A stretch of DNA of 64,000 nt, taken from assembly GCA_037954325.1 (NCBI GenBank), contig JBBMNZ010000035.1:7897001-7961000 (forward strand), read 5' to 3'. Under the pieces are notes generated by a model. That model ran no database searches and had not been told where the DNA came from. It saw only the letters and a list, made by a program, of their open reading frames with translations. The stretch comes from Fistularia commersonii (lineage: Eukaryota; Chordata; Actinopteri; Syngnathiformes; Fistulariidae). Shown piece by piece: positions 1-13,087 of this stretch (its first letter is position 1; every line of letters starts with the position of its first letter). The translations under genes and the position numbers were made by a program.

Positions 1-1376
1 TTTCTTTTACGCACAGCGTGTCAGAACCGCTTTCTCTGGTTTGAAGCTGGCACTTTTAAGTCTTGCTCCTCTGAAAGATATTCTCTTCATTTGCGATAAG
101 TTCGATTGGGGGTTCATTAAAGGACCGAGTGATTATTCGAAAGTAATTCAAACTCTCCGGTCGCACGTTCTCCTCCTGGCTGGAGCCCCGCGGTGCGAAC
201 TCCTCTGCTGTAACTCTTTCACACTGAGCGCGGTGGGTATCCCGAATGCTGGCAATGTTCTCATCATTATGTAGCCTTCACTCGAACCAGAACCAGCTTC
301 TCTACGAGGCTGTGCCAGCCACTACCCACGTAAAAATCTGTATTTGTCCAATTGCGTCATAGGGGTGGGGACGAGAGTGTAAGAGTGTGTGTGTGTGTGT
401 GTGACTGTGTGGGTTTTTGTATTTCAGGGGGAATGGGATGCTGGGGAGCATTCCATTCTTATTTGCACACCTTTGGCTTGTAATCTACAGTGTGGAAAGT
501 ATTATCATTTTCAATCGTTGTAATTTCCACAGATTGTGGGAGGTAATGGCGCCGCGTCAGTTTATTGGACCCCTTGGTTTTGTGCGCTTGTTACTGAGAC
601 ACTTTCAAACAGAAATGCAGGTTAAAGCACGGAGGATCAGGCCTGGTTATGCAGCGGTTCCCTTTCAGACATGTAGCTCACAGTGGGAGATTTTCAGACT
701 ATACTGCTGACCCCTCATGGTATTTTTTAAGAATCTCATCCGTCGTGCACTTACATATTTTGCCGTTATCATTGTCCTTTGCTGGTGTCTCTTTATAAAT
801 GATGTGCCTCCTGTAACAGCCTCTCCCGAGACTCCAATCTCAGGACGAACATTAACGCGGACACACAAACACTCTCCCTGTGAATCCATTGGAGAAAGAA
901 TTGCTGTTGCTCAACTGTTAATAACATGGATCAAGTTTAACGTCAAATTCAACTTTTTCCGATATTCCCTGTCAGACATACAGGCTCCTGTTGAATTTAA
1001 GGTTTGCTATGCATATATATACGAGAGGGAATGTTGATTTCCTTGTATAATATTAAAAAAAAATTATAAACTAAAATCCAGAGTGTATGTATGTATGTAT
1101 CATGATAGTAGTTTGAGGCTGCCTATTTATTCATTTAATAGGAGTAAGAGGAGGGAGCATCACCTGAGAGTTTAAATTTAATTTATCGCACCGTTGGGTT
1201 TATCAGCATTGATTGACATCACCAGAGGAATCATCTACCCTAAGGTCATCCTCGTCCTTGAATCCTGATACCCCTCTCTGTTTTCACATCACAATTTCAC
1301 ATCAGCATTTACAAGAATGTCTAAAAAAAAAAGAAAATGCTCAGGATGATAGTACATGGCCTCATTCATTTATCTA
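1..1376. other. gene-free stretch at window start
   Basis: No reading frame here has splice context or a recognisable domain. The stretch contains a short GT run near 388-403 and an AT-rich second half with a small GTAT run near 1086-1100. It could be intronic or intergenic, and the window gives no way to tell. Confidence 0.5.
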
Positions 1377-1414
1377 TGCAAACTCCACACAGAAATGCCC
1401 CCTTTTCAGAATCA

Positions 1415-1418
<4 letters not shown>
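1377..1418 (-). repeat. SINE fragment (tRNA-derived family), minus orientation
   Basis: Read on the minus strand, this piece has a B-box-like GTTTGATTC followed by TTTCTGTGTGGAGTTTGCA. That is the junction between the tRNA-like head and the body of the SINE family whose long copies lie at 24056, 44493 and 47694. Only about 40 bp are preserved. It abuts the TA repeat that hosts the Tc1-type element. Confidence 0.45.
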
Positions 1419-1460
<42 letters not shown>

Positions 1461-1464
1461 TGAT
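1411..1464. repeat. (TA)n microsatellite forming a palindrome
   Basis: A run of about 40 bp of alternating TA is bracketed by ATCAAACAT on the left and ATGTTTGAT on the right, so the whole block is an inverted repeat that could extrude as a cruciform or hairpin. The left arm overlaps the SINE fragment. The right arm abuts the Tc1-type terminal repeat. Confidence 0.75.
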
Positions 1465-1823
1465 ACACTGCTCAAAAAAATAAAGGGAACACTTAAAAAA
1501 CACATCCTAGATCTAATGAATGAAATATTCTTATGAAATACTTTGCTCTTTACACAGTTGAATGTGCTGACAACAAAATCACACAAAAATGATCAATAGA
1601 AATCAAATGTATCAACCCATGGAGGTCTGGAATAGGAATCACACTCAAAATTAAAGTGTAAAAACACACTCCGGGCTGATCCAACTTTGATGTAATGTCC
1701 TTAAAACAAGTCAAAATGAATCTGTGTTGCTTCCTGAATGGACACTATGATTTCACAGAAGTGTGATTGACTTGGAGTTACATTGTGTTGTTCAAGTGTT
1801 CCCTTTATTTTTTTGAGCAGTAT
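1464..1823. mobile_element. non-autonomous Tc1/mariner-type element
   Basis: About 360 bp are bounded by near-perfect terminal inverted repeats. The left end reads CACTGCTCAAAAAAATAAAG and the right end is its reverse complement, ending in TTTTTTTGAGCAGTATA. The ends sit on TA dinucleotides inside a TA repeat, matching the TA target preference of Tc1/mariner. No transposase frame remains: the sequence runs straight from the left subterminal region (about 1462-1720) into the right subterminal region (about 1720-1823). From memory of the family, full Tc1 elements with these ends are about 1.5-1.6 kb, so this is an internal-deletion derivative that could only move with transposase supplied in trans. 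Confidence 0.85.
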
Positions 1824-1865
1824 ATATATATACATACACACACACAAATTTATAATCAAACCTGT

Positions 1866-1905
1866 AATCGAACATATATATATATATATGTTTATATGTT
1901 CGATT
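1866..1905. repeat. second AT-rich palindrome beside the Tc1-type element
   Basis: AATCGAACATA at the left and TATGTTCGATT at the right enclose a short alternating AT tract, giving an inverted repeat of about 40 bp. The arms resemble those of the palindrome at 1411-1464 except for G in place of A. The right arm runs into a plus-strand SINE-like B-box. Confidence 0.6.
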
Positions 1906-1935
1906 CTGATGGGGGGGGCTTCTTTGTGGACTGGA
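1896..1935 (+). repeat. possible SINE fragment, plus orientation
   Basis: GTTCGATTCTGA, then a G run, then CTTCTTTGTGGACTGG resembles the B-box and start of the body in the tRNA-derived SINE family. It points away from the minus-strand fragment at 1377-1418. It is short and diverged, so the assignment is tentative. Confidence 0.35.
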
Positions 1936-4255
1936 TGGATTTATATGTACTTGTCTTTCACTGTTTTTGTATCTTATCTAACTTTATGAGTGACCATGTT
2001 GCCGTTTTTTTGTCTCACACTCGATGTGTGGTGCTGCATTCTGTTGTTTGACCATTGGAAGCTGTCAAAAGGCTAGTCCAAGTAAGGCCTGATAGCAAAG
2101 CATAAATATGGCTGAGATGAGCTAAACACTGATAGAAGGTACGACGCATGGAAGCCCCAATGCTTATATTTTGAAGAGAAGTTGCACCCAAACCTTCCAG
2201 TTTTACACTCCAGCACCTGAATTATGCACACCTTTTTGAAGATGTTGGAAACTAAAATCCTATTTGGTGTGTCATTGTGTTTTTCCATTCACAATACATC
2301 AACATTTCAGTTTTGCCATTCAGTATCTCAACTTTTCTACCCATATAATATTTCCCCAGTTTTTTTTTCTCTACTTCTGCTACGACTGAATGAATTTACC
2401 ACTAAGTATTACCACTAAGTATGACATTAGATATTTGCGCACATGGGGTCTTTTCACCCCCATAAATGGCTGTTTTGTCATGCAATCGCCTGTTTCAGGA
2501 GAGGTTACCGATACTTGCAACTTCAATTTTAAAAAAAGTAATGTTCTCAAGAGTTCATTTGACCTTGAGATTATACTAAAACTGTTTTTGGCTGTCATTA
2601 ATTCACAATAGTCTCTTGGAAAGATCTACCTCATGCTGTTGGAGAATTTTTTTTCAAAAGAAGCATATTCAAAGCATTCTTTAATTCCCAGATATATTAA
2701 TTAAAACTATTGAACAAAATAGTCAGCAATTAGAAAAAAAAGGTTTTAGTTAGTCACAACATTTCACTTTTCTACTGTCTCCTGGCAATAACAATAAACA
2801 TATGTTTATGTACTGCTATTCTTCAGTACTTGCTCCAAATAAGATTTTTCGCACTGTTTATTTATACATGTGCTTGTAATGATCCAGACGTTATCATGCA
2901 TGAGTAGCTCAATGTTGGTATATACTTGTTACTGTTTTGTTATCACATTGTTCTTGTTATCACATACAGATATTCATTAACAAAAAGCTTTTTATTATCG
3001 CTTTTTATTGTCTTTTTGCCACTCAGTTAAAGCACTGCTAATGAATTGAATGTACGCCTTTATTTGTGGCCGACAGTTAATCCTTTTCTTTTTATACAAC
3101 ACTTCGTGTTGTGTGTGAAAGTAGCTATACGCTATATGATGATAATAGATAATAGTTGTAATAATAATAGTTTTTTTATAGTTGTTATAATCAACACTGT
3201 GTATATTATAACTATTTGAATCACTATTTTACTCTTTCAGTTAATTCCTAACTTATTGACAAATGGTCATTAAAATGTGGCATCACTTGAAAAAAACCCT
3301 TACCTTTCTTTTTAAATGAGCACCAACTTTCTGGCAACAATCTGCCCCCTTTTTGGTTTGAAGTTAAGAGCATGAAGTACTTAAACTCTTTCATATTGCA
3401 GGTCTGAAAAGTCCTTTGTTGATAAACTGCAGATATCTTAACAGGATATGATTAATTTAGAAATAAGAAAGTGCTTTAATTAACTCATAATTAATATACC
3501 CATCTGGGTGGCGAAGAATTAAAAAAAAATACGATGTCTGAGTCTATCTCTGATATGCTCTTGAGGATTGGTGATTGGCATGTCTTGGTTTGACAGGTTG
3601 CAGGTATGACAGGTGTCTTTTTTTCTACATCCTCAGAAACTTCAGCACTTCAAATATACGCCACTCAAGCTTGCATTTCGTTGTCTTTTTGTAATTGTCC
3701 AACCCTTATTTATTAATTGTTATTCTTTACAATAATTACTTCCCAAAGGAGTCAAAGAAAGTGTGGTTGACACTCAAAGCAAGCTCCTGTTTGATACCCC
3801 TTTATGTTGTGGCCAAAAAAAACAAGTGGAAAAAGAAAGTTAAATAAATAAAAAAAATGCACGGCCTAATTATTCCCCATCTACAAGGAAAAGCGTTGCA
3901 CTGATGGTCTACTATTATTGTATGTATAAACATTTATGTATCATTAGCAAAAGAGCGGGATTAACGAAGCCATTTAAAGCTAATGAAGTTGAGTTTGATT
4001 TGGCAGAAGACAATTTATTCTACCGTCACTAAGTACAACTCATCAATTTTGGGAGCGAAAAAAATCAAATAAATGAGATCAACAAAACATTCAGTGGAAC
4101 TTTAAAAGGCTCTCGGATTAACTCTGGCATTGTTCCTCCCAGACGCTTTGATGGCATGGCGCGGCATTTGTTTTTTGGAAACAGTAGAACTTATTTGGGG
4201 TTTACAGTATATTGGCTGGAGGTCAAAGGAGTGGCACACTTCTACTGGTTGATAT
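1936..4255. other. AT-rich gene-free stretch
   Basis: This is AT-rich sequence with homopolymer A/T runs and no convincing exon. A small perfect hairpin (ACAACAC, loop TTC, GTGTTGT) lies near 3098-3115. No mobile element was recognised. Confidence 0.5.
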
Positions 4256-4263
4256 GACACATG

Positions 4264-4480
4264 ATTTCATGTTTGTTTGTTTGTTTACAAGTTTATTAGG
4301 ACAGTGTACAATTACATTAAGCACTGAGGCAGAGATGTTTGTACCAGATTGTAGCTCATAGCTAATTTCCATCTGTACTCCTGAACAATACAACTGTAAA
4401 ACTGTAAAAAATAGACAATATATATAAAATATACAGATAGGCAATAAAAAAACCATACAATATATAAACAGGTCATAAAT
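4264..4480. repeat. possible interspersed repeat after a (GTTT)n run
   Basis: A GTTT run is followed by TTTATTAGGACAGTGTACAA and then AGCTCATAGCTAATTTCCATC. This resembles a mid-repetitive sequence seen widely in fish genomes, but I cannot assign a named family without a library search. An open frame on the minus strand here (4312-4692) is A/T-driven and has no domain. Confidence 0.3.
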
Positions 4481-4750
4481 ATGTATTTTGCAAGTTGAAA
4501 GTGATATTGTTGTGATATTATTACTTTGGTCATCTGGGGGCCATCAGATGTTACCCAGAATGTGACGCGGTAACTGTTAGCGTGTACAGTTTTATTGTTT
4601 AGTAATGATGTTATCGGATGGTATACTCGTAAAAAAATGTATCGTACAAAAAGCAAATCCAAAAAAAATAGAAATATTCCCTTACTCTTCAAACAACATC
4701 TTCAGCGCTCTGGCTTTAACCTGCTTCTCCTAATCCGATCGTCACTCAGC

Positions 4751-5116
4751 TCAGAAACCTAAGGTCATCCGAGCAGGTCTGTGCCAGGACAGCCCGGCTA
4801 CACAGAGCCAGCTAGTCACCAGTCGGCCAGCCGGCCGAAAGCCTGCCAACCCTCGGCCGGCGCTCCGACAACCGGTCCAAGTCTGGTGTCGGGTCTCCAG
4901 AACCCGTGTTGCAGCTTTTCTAGTCTCGAGAACAATCCCAGCCTTCAGAGTCAGCGAGGCGGGGTCCCCGACCCGTGTCTCCGCCAATGCATCTGTCATT
5001 TCTCAAATGTCCCGCCCTCCCATCTTACTCGTCCCCCCGTCGCTACAGGCGCCCCCGATCTTCCCCAGTCCGGCACCGATGCCATCCAAATAAAATACCG
5101 ATATTTGTGTTATTAA
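4751..5116. other. sharply bounded GC-rich block ending near a polyA-like signal
   Basis: About 350 bp of C-rich, CpG-bearing sequence sits between AT-rich flanks. Its right side carries AATAAAATACC followed by TTTGTGTTATTAA. The composition step and the polyA-like end suggest the 3' untranslated tail of a retroelement (Rex1/CR1/L2-like LINE) or a retrocopy inserted on the plus strand. A 111-codon open frame at 4781-5116 is Pro/Ser-rich with no recognisable domain and is probably chance. A small CpG island is the alternative. Confidence 0.35.
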
Positions 5117-8100
5117 TCTCATGTCATGTCTCACAGAATCCAACTTTTTAATCCAGACGGATCATTTTGAATGGAAGCTGGCATTTAAAGAAAAGCCAGT
5201 TTTTCTTGTTGCCTCTGTAAAATGCAAATAATTCATGGGAAGATTCGCGGTTAACATACAGAGCGATTACTGCGATATGTATTATTCGACGAGATAATAA
5301 GTCTTTGCGTGATATTTGATTTTCATTGTTTGAGGAACTCCAATCAGCGGGCAATAACAACAATGCTGAAAAGCCAAAAACCGAGCCAAACATCAAAGAG
5401 ACACGTTCATCCGAAAAACAGCTCAGCACTAAATGAGTCACAGACGTCTTTTACGAAGGACGGCCCGCGGTTTGTCGAAATGGGACGCCGAACGGATTAT
5501 TTATTCATGTGTTGATTTAGTGGTTGTTTTTGTCCCTCTTGTCACACTTCCATTTCAAATGTCAAAGGACCTCATTTGGGCTGTGTCAAAATCCACCGCG
5601 AACTTGTTACCGCCCGCTCTCACGCACGGATCCGGTTCTTTCGGCGAATCCGAAGCGTGGCGTTAGCGTTGACGGCGAATTCTTTGGAATCGCTTCATGA
5701 ATATGGACTGTGTTATAAAATCGCTCTGGAGTTTCTTGATCTAGTCATCCGCCCGGGAGTGTTGGAAGGATAAAAAAGCAACACGAGTGCAGTGAGAAGA
5801 GGTGTCAGGTCATGTGCGATGGCAGATGGATCTAAACCACGAAAGTGAAAGCGAAATATTGTCAACACCGCTTTATTTTCCTCAGTGTTGTCTGATGTAA
5901 ACAGACGCGGAGCTTACACAAGCTTTTGATCTCATGAACCGTGAAATTTTCTTGGTGAAAACAGAAAAATTGGGCCTCCCTGCAGGGAGGGAGAAGGGGT
6001 GCAGCAGGCAAGGGCTCTTGGGAAAAGATATTTAGTCTGAGATCAGAAGTTTCAAGCTATTAAATTAACTTCCCCCCTCTGACTTAATTTGATACAGCTT
6101 AACACTATTTTCCCCCAAATGTTTAACCCTGAGGAACTCATAAGAATTGGTATTGGTGGAATTATTGTTCCCTCATCAGAGTGATGAAGTTGTAATCGAG
6201 CCTTTTGTAGCTTAATTGTCTTTATTCAATAGCAGGTCCTCGTGGCAAGAAGAGGATAACACCGCATCAAGCACGATTTGTTCGTTTTCACCGTAGACGG
6301 AGCACGTAATGATGGACATGGAAATTATTTTCTCTTTTTCTCTTTCTTTTTTACTCTTTCCACATGGGGGGGGGGACGGGAGGGGATCCCGTCGTGAGCG
6401 TGATTCTCGTCGGACGGCCACAATTCCCGCCCCCGATTTTTCTTGACATTGCGGTTACGGCTCTTGGGAGGATGGGCGGGGGGGTGACAAAGGTGGATGG
6501 GGAGCGAGGCTACTGAAGGGCAGAACAGAAGAAATCAGTTGCTTTGCCCATGAGCTGTGCTTTTATCCCCACCCCCATATAGCACACTGCTAGGATGTGT
6601 GAGTTTGGTACAAAGGTAAGCACGCTGCCCTCCCTCCCCGCTGGAAAGCCCATAGCCAAGAGCTATCCATTTGAACTTCGATGAGAGGCAGCCTTCTTAT
6701 GAGGACTTGAAACAGACATCTTTGGGAGCCTGTTAGAAGTGACCGGGCATACTTTCCTTACCTGATGCGATGTGAAGCCCGCTTTTGTTTGATGATTCCC
6801 TACATAGATGCAGTCTGGTATCCTTGGATGAAAACGTTGGGGGAGGGGAGGAGCGCAAATGGAAGATGGAAGAGGGACACATTATGCGGTAGTTTAAACA
6901 CACCTGTTCGATGGTTCGGCGGCGGCTGCCTGGGAAGTCAGCGGACAGATGAGTGGGGATAGAGATCCGTGTCTTCCCGTTTGTTCCCATATTTTCACAA
7001 TTTCGTCACTTTACTTTTCGGGTATAATTGGTTCCTTCCCCGTGATTCATCTTCGGGCACGAGGTCCGATTCAGTGATTACTGATTCATCAAATCAAATA
7101 TCCCGAAGAGGCCGGATCATCAAAAGCATAATAACAACAATAACAATGTCGATGATTTCGTTTTGAGCTCCTCGTGCAAATGGAACGGGACCTTGATACA
7201 TCTGAACTTGAAATTGAGGAAAAAAACATGACCTCATAGTGAATTATCAGCATCGCCAAGTATTTCAGGGTTTGCCAAACAGACACGCAGATCCGGTTCG
7301 GTTTAAAACAAAATGAAAGAATAAAAAGAACAATGGGAAAGAGTCTGAATGTGAGTAAGCTCCCTCTTGGAGTAATCTTCAACAGAAACTTGAAAAAAAA
7401 TCAAAAGATAAATCGAAAAATACTCGCCAAGATGCAAAACAGACAGCAGTCATTCAAACAAGTCTGAAGTTTTGCCACTAAAATGTTTGACAGCCTTGCG
7501 TTTTGCAGGGTGACTGAGTGGAACGGTGAAGGATCGGGAAATAAAATAAAAAACAACAACAACAAAAGATGTCATTGTGGTTGAGCCTTATTTGCTTTCC
7601 ATGGTTGTAGGACTTGTGTGTCGAGTTCTTGTTTTTTTTTTTCCAAGCGTGGCCGTCCACCGACTGACAATTGGAAGGAAAGTTAAGTTTCGGTCAACAA
7701 CAGCGAGGCAGGGAGAGCTGCGGCGATCTGATCGGCCTTTCTTTCCCTAATTGCCCGATGTCTTCGGCTATTTTTTTATCTCATTGCAGCAGTTGTTTGT
7801 TAAATCGCTTTACTCGAGCCTGTTAGATCCTCATCACGAATGCATGATTTGATATTGGCATCTTTGCAACTGTGCAGCACATCATCTTTAGTATCCATGG
7901 TAAAATCACTGTCTTTCATTGTGCCGCCAACCGTAGAATGTCCTCTTAATCCGCCCCAAAATACATTTTCATATCGTGCCGCATGGAAACGGTTAGGTAG
8001 GGAATTGTTTGCCACCCGCAGAGCATGAGACAAATAATGCAGGGCTGGGCTTTGCAGGAGAAAAATGACTGTTTTACTCATAAAAATATTTTCCCCCTAA

Positions 8101-11100
8101 CCGTTCTTGACAGCCCGCTGAGCCGCTTCATTGCAACATAAAGCTTTAGTCAAAAGGAATGTAAAATAATTATAGGAAACACTAAAATGAAACAACCCTG
8201 CCTAATTTAATATGATTCTCCAACATTATCCAGGCCATTTCTAGAGATGACACTAATGCGAACAATGATCGATATCATTTCTCATCTGTCCTATCTGGAC
8301 ATAAGGTACTTGAAAAGATACAGGGCAGGGAAAACAGCCTTGTTTAATGAATGAATTTAGCAAAACTTTAAATATCAAAGGGACTCATTTCATTCTTGTC
8401 TTGCTCGCGCTTTGTCACGGCAATTTGCTTATCTACACCCCGATCTGATGATGATCGGGGAGTCTCTCTTGGATTAGCATTCAAATAGGGGCCGCATTTC
8501 ATCCTGCTGCTGTGTTGGGGTCGGCCGGTAGGAATAACAGTTGGTTGCCTGGATGTTAGAGAAAAGGATGAATTGCTTGGGGATTGTTTGCTTACATAGT
8601 GTCACTATAGCCTGTTCATATTATTATTTCGGGTGATGGGTCAGCTGTCGGAGGCGGGGTCGCTGCTGACCTCACACGTAAGGGGAGGACTTTTTATTCA
8701 TTGGCTGCCAGAAAATACCTGGGAGAGATATTGGCTGGACTCGGTTCTGTGCGTCGGACCAGACAGGCTGAGGGCGAGTGTTTGGATGCCAAAAAGATGG
8801 GCAAAGACACAACTCCGTCCAATGTCACTTTGCCCATTTTAAATCAAAAACATATATAATGATGGCACAGAAGAAATTTTAAATTAAAGGGACTGAATTT
8901 TGAAAGTGAATCCAGACTTAAAATGGGGCACAAATAGTATTTCCTACCATAAAACACGATCCTATCCCCTCTTTCTGGATTAAGTATGATTTGATTACAG
9001 GACTGATGTTTTCAAAAGACGAAGGCAGACCTCCCCTGGGCTGCTCCAAGCTGTATCAAGCTCAGTAAATGGGAGTCACGAATATTATAAGTTATCAAAA
9101 GAACATCATGTTGAACAGAAATGATTTGATTTAAGACAGTTAAAAGATACGTCAGGTTCGGGGGAATTTTACAGATTTACCTATCGATCAAAAGTTATAC
9201 ATATCGGATCTAACGTAGCCTGGAAAATATAAACCAGACACATTAAAACTAAGTTAGTGGCCTGGATGATGTGGCGAACATTTTATTAAATATCTGTCTA
9301 AAGGGCAGAAAGTTACAGGCTTTCAGCTGTCATGTGATTCATAGTCCGATCAACAAGGGAGAAGAACCAGTTGGACAGTTGGAAAGAGGCACACAAGAGG
9401 CTGAACGAAATCCTCCAACGCTTAGAAACATCCTCCGTCTTGTTACAAAATGTGGCCTTTTGTCAGGAAAATGCCTCTTTGCAGTTTGTTTTTTCTCAGC
9501 GGTGTAACAGACAGGTGGGCCTCAGAGTCCCTCACCGGTACTCTAGGTCACATGCGATGTCGAAAACCTGCTGTGTGAGGTTTTTCAAGAAAATTCTCCT
9601 TCTCCAATGTTTTACAACTTCACTTTTAGTCACGATTTCTATCATTTGTCAGCAAACAGATGTGGCGAAGTCAACCCTGACTTTATGAAACTTCTGATCA
9701 GTGCATACACTGCACCAAAGACCAGTTGAAGACATTAGAAGTCATGTAAGATGCAGTCAAATAATTTGACACAAATATTGCTGTGATGTTTATTTATGCA
9801 TTAAGGCATTATATTGTCTCATCCTTTCTTTTTGTACTTTGTTGTGAAGCTTTTAATTTTTCATGCAGAGCGCTTTGAATTACCTTGCTCATCGACATAA
9901 CAGAACATTTTATAACTGCAATTATAACAGGTAAACTTGCTTTGCCTTTGGTTGTTGATGCACTGACGTGCAATTGTACGGGAGGCGGGGAAATATCTGT
10001 AAACATCAAACGAGTTCAAAAGAATTATATTGTTTTCACGTGTTTCTCATCAAAGATAGAATAAATCTGGCGGTGTGAGCACAGAATATGCTATATCTAC
10101 AATTGATTCAAGATTGTATCTATAACCTTTACTATGCTCTTTAGTGCATGCATTTCTTTCATGAAGTTTTGGTAGATACTGTGATTATAGTACTATTCAA
10201 TATTCTGTGCATTGATGAATTTGAATCAAACAGGATCACGGCTAAACATTTAGTAATGTAATGCAGTAATGCAATGCCAAAGCACTTTTGATTTTTTAAT
10301 TTTTCAATTTTTAAATTTTTTTATCACTTAATAGAGGAAGAGCAGTGGCTGTTACATCGGGCATATTTTGTTGACGGGTTTAAAAACCCAGCCGTGACAC
10401 ATTAGGACAAATGTTTTGAGACAATCAAGAACGGATTTCTCGGGTCAGCATTCAAACAAAACATTTCTGATGTTTGAATAAATTGTTTGTAATGTTGAGA
10501 AGTCTGAATGCATCTCTGAAAAAAGCAAGGGTTTTACATAGAGGCTGACACTGGACCATCGGTTAAACCACGGCGATAAAAAACAAGACAGCTAGATCCT
10601 TACTGGAACGTTAAAAAAAAAAAAACAAAACACATTGTGCCAATTTATTTCAACTCATCTTTTATTGTGGTTTGAAAGGAAATCATGTTAAATCTCCCTT
10701 TTTTTATCCCCACAGCTGCACCGCTCGATGAGTCTGTTTATTCTCCTCTACGACCGACGAGCCAACTGTTGCGTACACATGTTAGCTGTCGGTGTGGGCC
10801 GAAGACGACCTCGGGCCTCCTTCGAACCTGGCATTGCCGCGCATCTTGGGTGGTCCAATCACAAGAGGGACGTCCTCAAAGTTGACGCAGTTGCGCACGT
10901 CGGGCTCGAATCATTTCGGTCCAACCAGTCCGTTTCAAACGGTCACTTGTGATAGGCTCTTAGTCGCAAATAACCGCAAACATAATTTATTCCACGGGAA
11001 TTAAAATACTCAAGATACTGGAGAACGATCCAAATAGCAAATAAAAGGAAACGTGAGCAAACTTGTGCTCTTGGCGTGGAAATCTGAACGAATATTTCAT

Positions 11101-12854
11101 GAGCCGTGGCTGATTAAAAAACCATGCCGTTGGATGTTTGAACAGATGGCAGGTAAGTGGGTTGTGTCTGGACAGGGCACGGTTCTCGGATGTTTACGAT
11201 AAACCCTTCGGCGCAAGGAAAACGGGATGATGCAAAGCATATGATCATTAAGTGAGCCGTCAGTTGTAATTGTGCAGATGGATTTATCATTTGATATAAT
11301 TTTACAATTAAAAAGCGGATGCGCTTGTCATCGTTGAAAAACGTCCACGTCTCGTTTTGTTTGCATTCCCGTCAGTGATAAAGACGGAGATTTAGCCCCG
11401 CGGGTACTCGGACTTCATTATTTCGTATTATTTTCCTCAGCTGATCTCCCTTATTCCGCCCATCTCTGTTACACCCTGACCCGCAGAGTCATGACGAAAT
11501 ATTTTCAACATGTGCAGACGCATCGGCGCCTCAATTGCCATCGCACATCTAAAATTAACATTGTGTTCCGTCCGACTACACGTTTTCGGTTTAGTCGTGT
11601 CGGGAATGGATCTTGTTAAAACCTCATATGGAAGCGAAGGAGAAATTGGGACGGCCGATAATAGTCCGGCCTACATATGAGTATTGCGCTACAACACATG
11701 CGCGCCGGGCATCCGGTCCGTTGTGCGATTGGACAGAGCGGTAGAAATAAATTTGAGAGGATGGGCTTTTCCCTTCTTTCTACATCCAGTTCTTTCTCAT
11801 TTCAATAACCACTTGTAAATCCATATGTCTTCAGTTGCACCCTGCAGATATCAATCCTTTTCCAGATGTGTGTGGCAGATCCCTCATTTCCAGCATTTCA
11901 CAACCAAACTTTTCTCTTTTTTTTTTTTTTCCTTTTGGCTTCGAGACGAATTGGTTGCTTTTCAGCTTTGTATGATAATATATCAAAGATTTCCCAATCG
12001 TGGTTTGTTCGCCTCTTGAAATTCAGTCTTTGCCTGTGCGCTTTGTTGGAAGAAGGAGAAAAAAAAGCAAGAGGAAAACCGAAAAAACTTTGCGAGGGCA
12101 GGAAAAGTAGCCCAAGGATGACAGGCGTCGTGTTAAAATGGCCAAGTAGCAAAGATGTCGCCGAAAAAGCGCATTCTGCATTACTCGAGATGGAGATCGG
12201 GCCTTTTAGAAGATCTTTTCACATCATGAAAGCGAAAGAAAGGGCAGGAGACAGCAGACAAAAGAACCCAAATGCAGAGACTTCAACTCTCCCTTGAAGA
12301 TGTTAAAATTAGTGTCTCGCGCGCAAAAAAAAAAAATCAAAGGCCCAACATTAAACGTTAAAAGATGCTTGAAATGTCGACACAGCAGTGTTTTAGAAAA
12401 AAGGACATAAGATGAGAGATACTTGCAACAGACTTTGGTGTCACTTCAAAGCTTTGACTTTAAGAAAGTGGGCTAATATAATACCGATAGGAGAATCTTT
12501 ACCTGCCTCCGCCGACCTCGTCTGAGGCTTCTGACAGTCCGGCCACAGATCCTGGGACCGAGCCTTCTCTCCACGGGGGATGGGGGCCGCAAGGGCCGCG
12601 GGTCGAGGGGGCTAGGTTTGACGTGTAACCCCGGAGGTCGTCTTTGGTCTGTAGCTCTGTGATGGCCTCTTTCTTCTCTTGTTATGCTCAGAAAATGATG
12701 GCCGCCTTTGAACTCCACGGTAGCTATAGAAACGGCTGGAGTTCCTTCACTTTAGCGCTCGGCTGTCAGCGTCTTACTGGGCCGTCGTGATGGGCCGGGA
12801 TCATTAGAAGCCGCCGCGCACAGGACACACATTGACACATTTGCTGACACAGGG
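5117..12854. other. unique, repeat-poor, gene-free stretch
   Basis: More than 7 kb without a recognisable SINE, DNA transposon or LINE, with only short homopolymers and moderate CpG content. Possible splice donors follow ATGs at about 6596-6617 (AAG|GTAAGC) and 11146-11152 (CAG|GTAAGT), but nothing supports them as exons. A perfect 16-bp palindrome centred on CTGCAG lies near 5978. An 8-bp-stem hairpin, CCCCGATC/GATCGGGG, lies at 8438-8460. The region could hold regulatory sequence, but I see no gene. Confidence 0.45.
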
Positions 12855-12862
12855 TATATAAA
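12855..12862 (+). promoter_or_regulatory. TATA-like box, candidate promoter
   Basis: TATATAAA is followed by AACAAGG in a CpG-bearing neighbourhood (12.48-12.80 kb is GC-rich). About 225 bp downstream an ATG opens a ten-codon frame ending exactly at a strong splice donor at 13118. A TATA-like octamer alone is weak evidence. The combination with the exon-like element is what makes it worth listing. Confidence 0.3.
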
Positions 12863-13087
12863 CAAGGTCCTGTAGAAGTGTGTCCGTGCATGTGTGTTTG
12901 TTTTTCCGGGGGTAGGGGGGTCATTTTAATTGGTTTGGCCTATGAACCCGCGAGCAACGGAGCAGCCACGAGCAACAGAGGCCCGATGTGTTTGGACTAC
13001 TGAGAACTTTTTTTCATTTTTAGATTTAATACTTCGCTAAGAAAATAAAACTTTCGATCTCTCTTTAGTCGCGATCCGCCGGTTGAG

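Noticed and set aside
6596..6617. ATG followed by AAG|GTAAGC as a possible first exon
   Set aside because: Seven codons only, with no promoter signal or partner exon; such strings are expected by chance.
11146..11152. ATGGCAG|GTAAGT as a possible first exon
   Set aside because: Only two codons before the donor and no supporting context.
11866..12297. 143-codon open frame on the plus strand
   Set aside because: It starts in a poly-T tract, has no domain, no splice context and lysine-rich low-complexity sequence.
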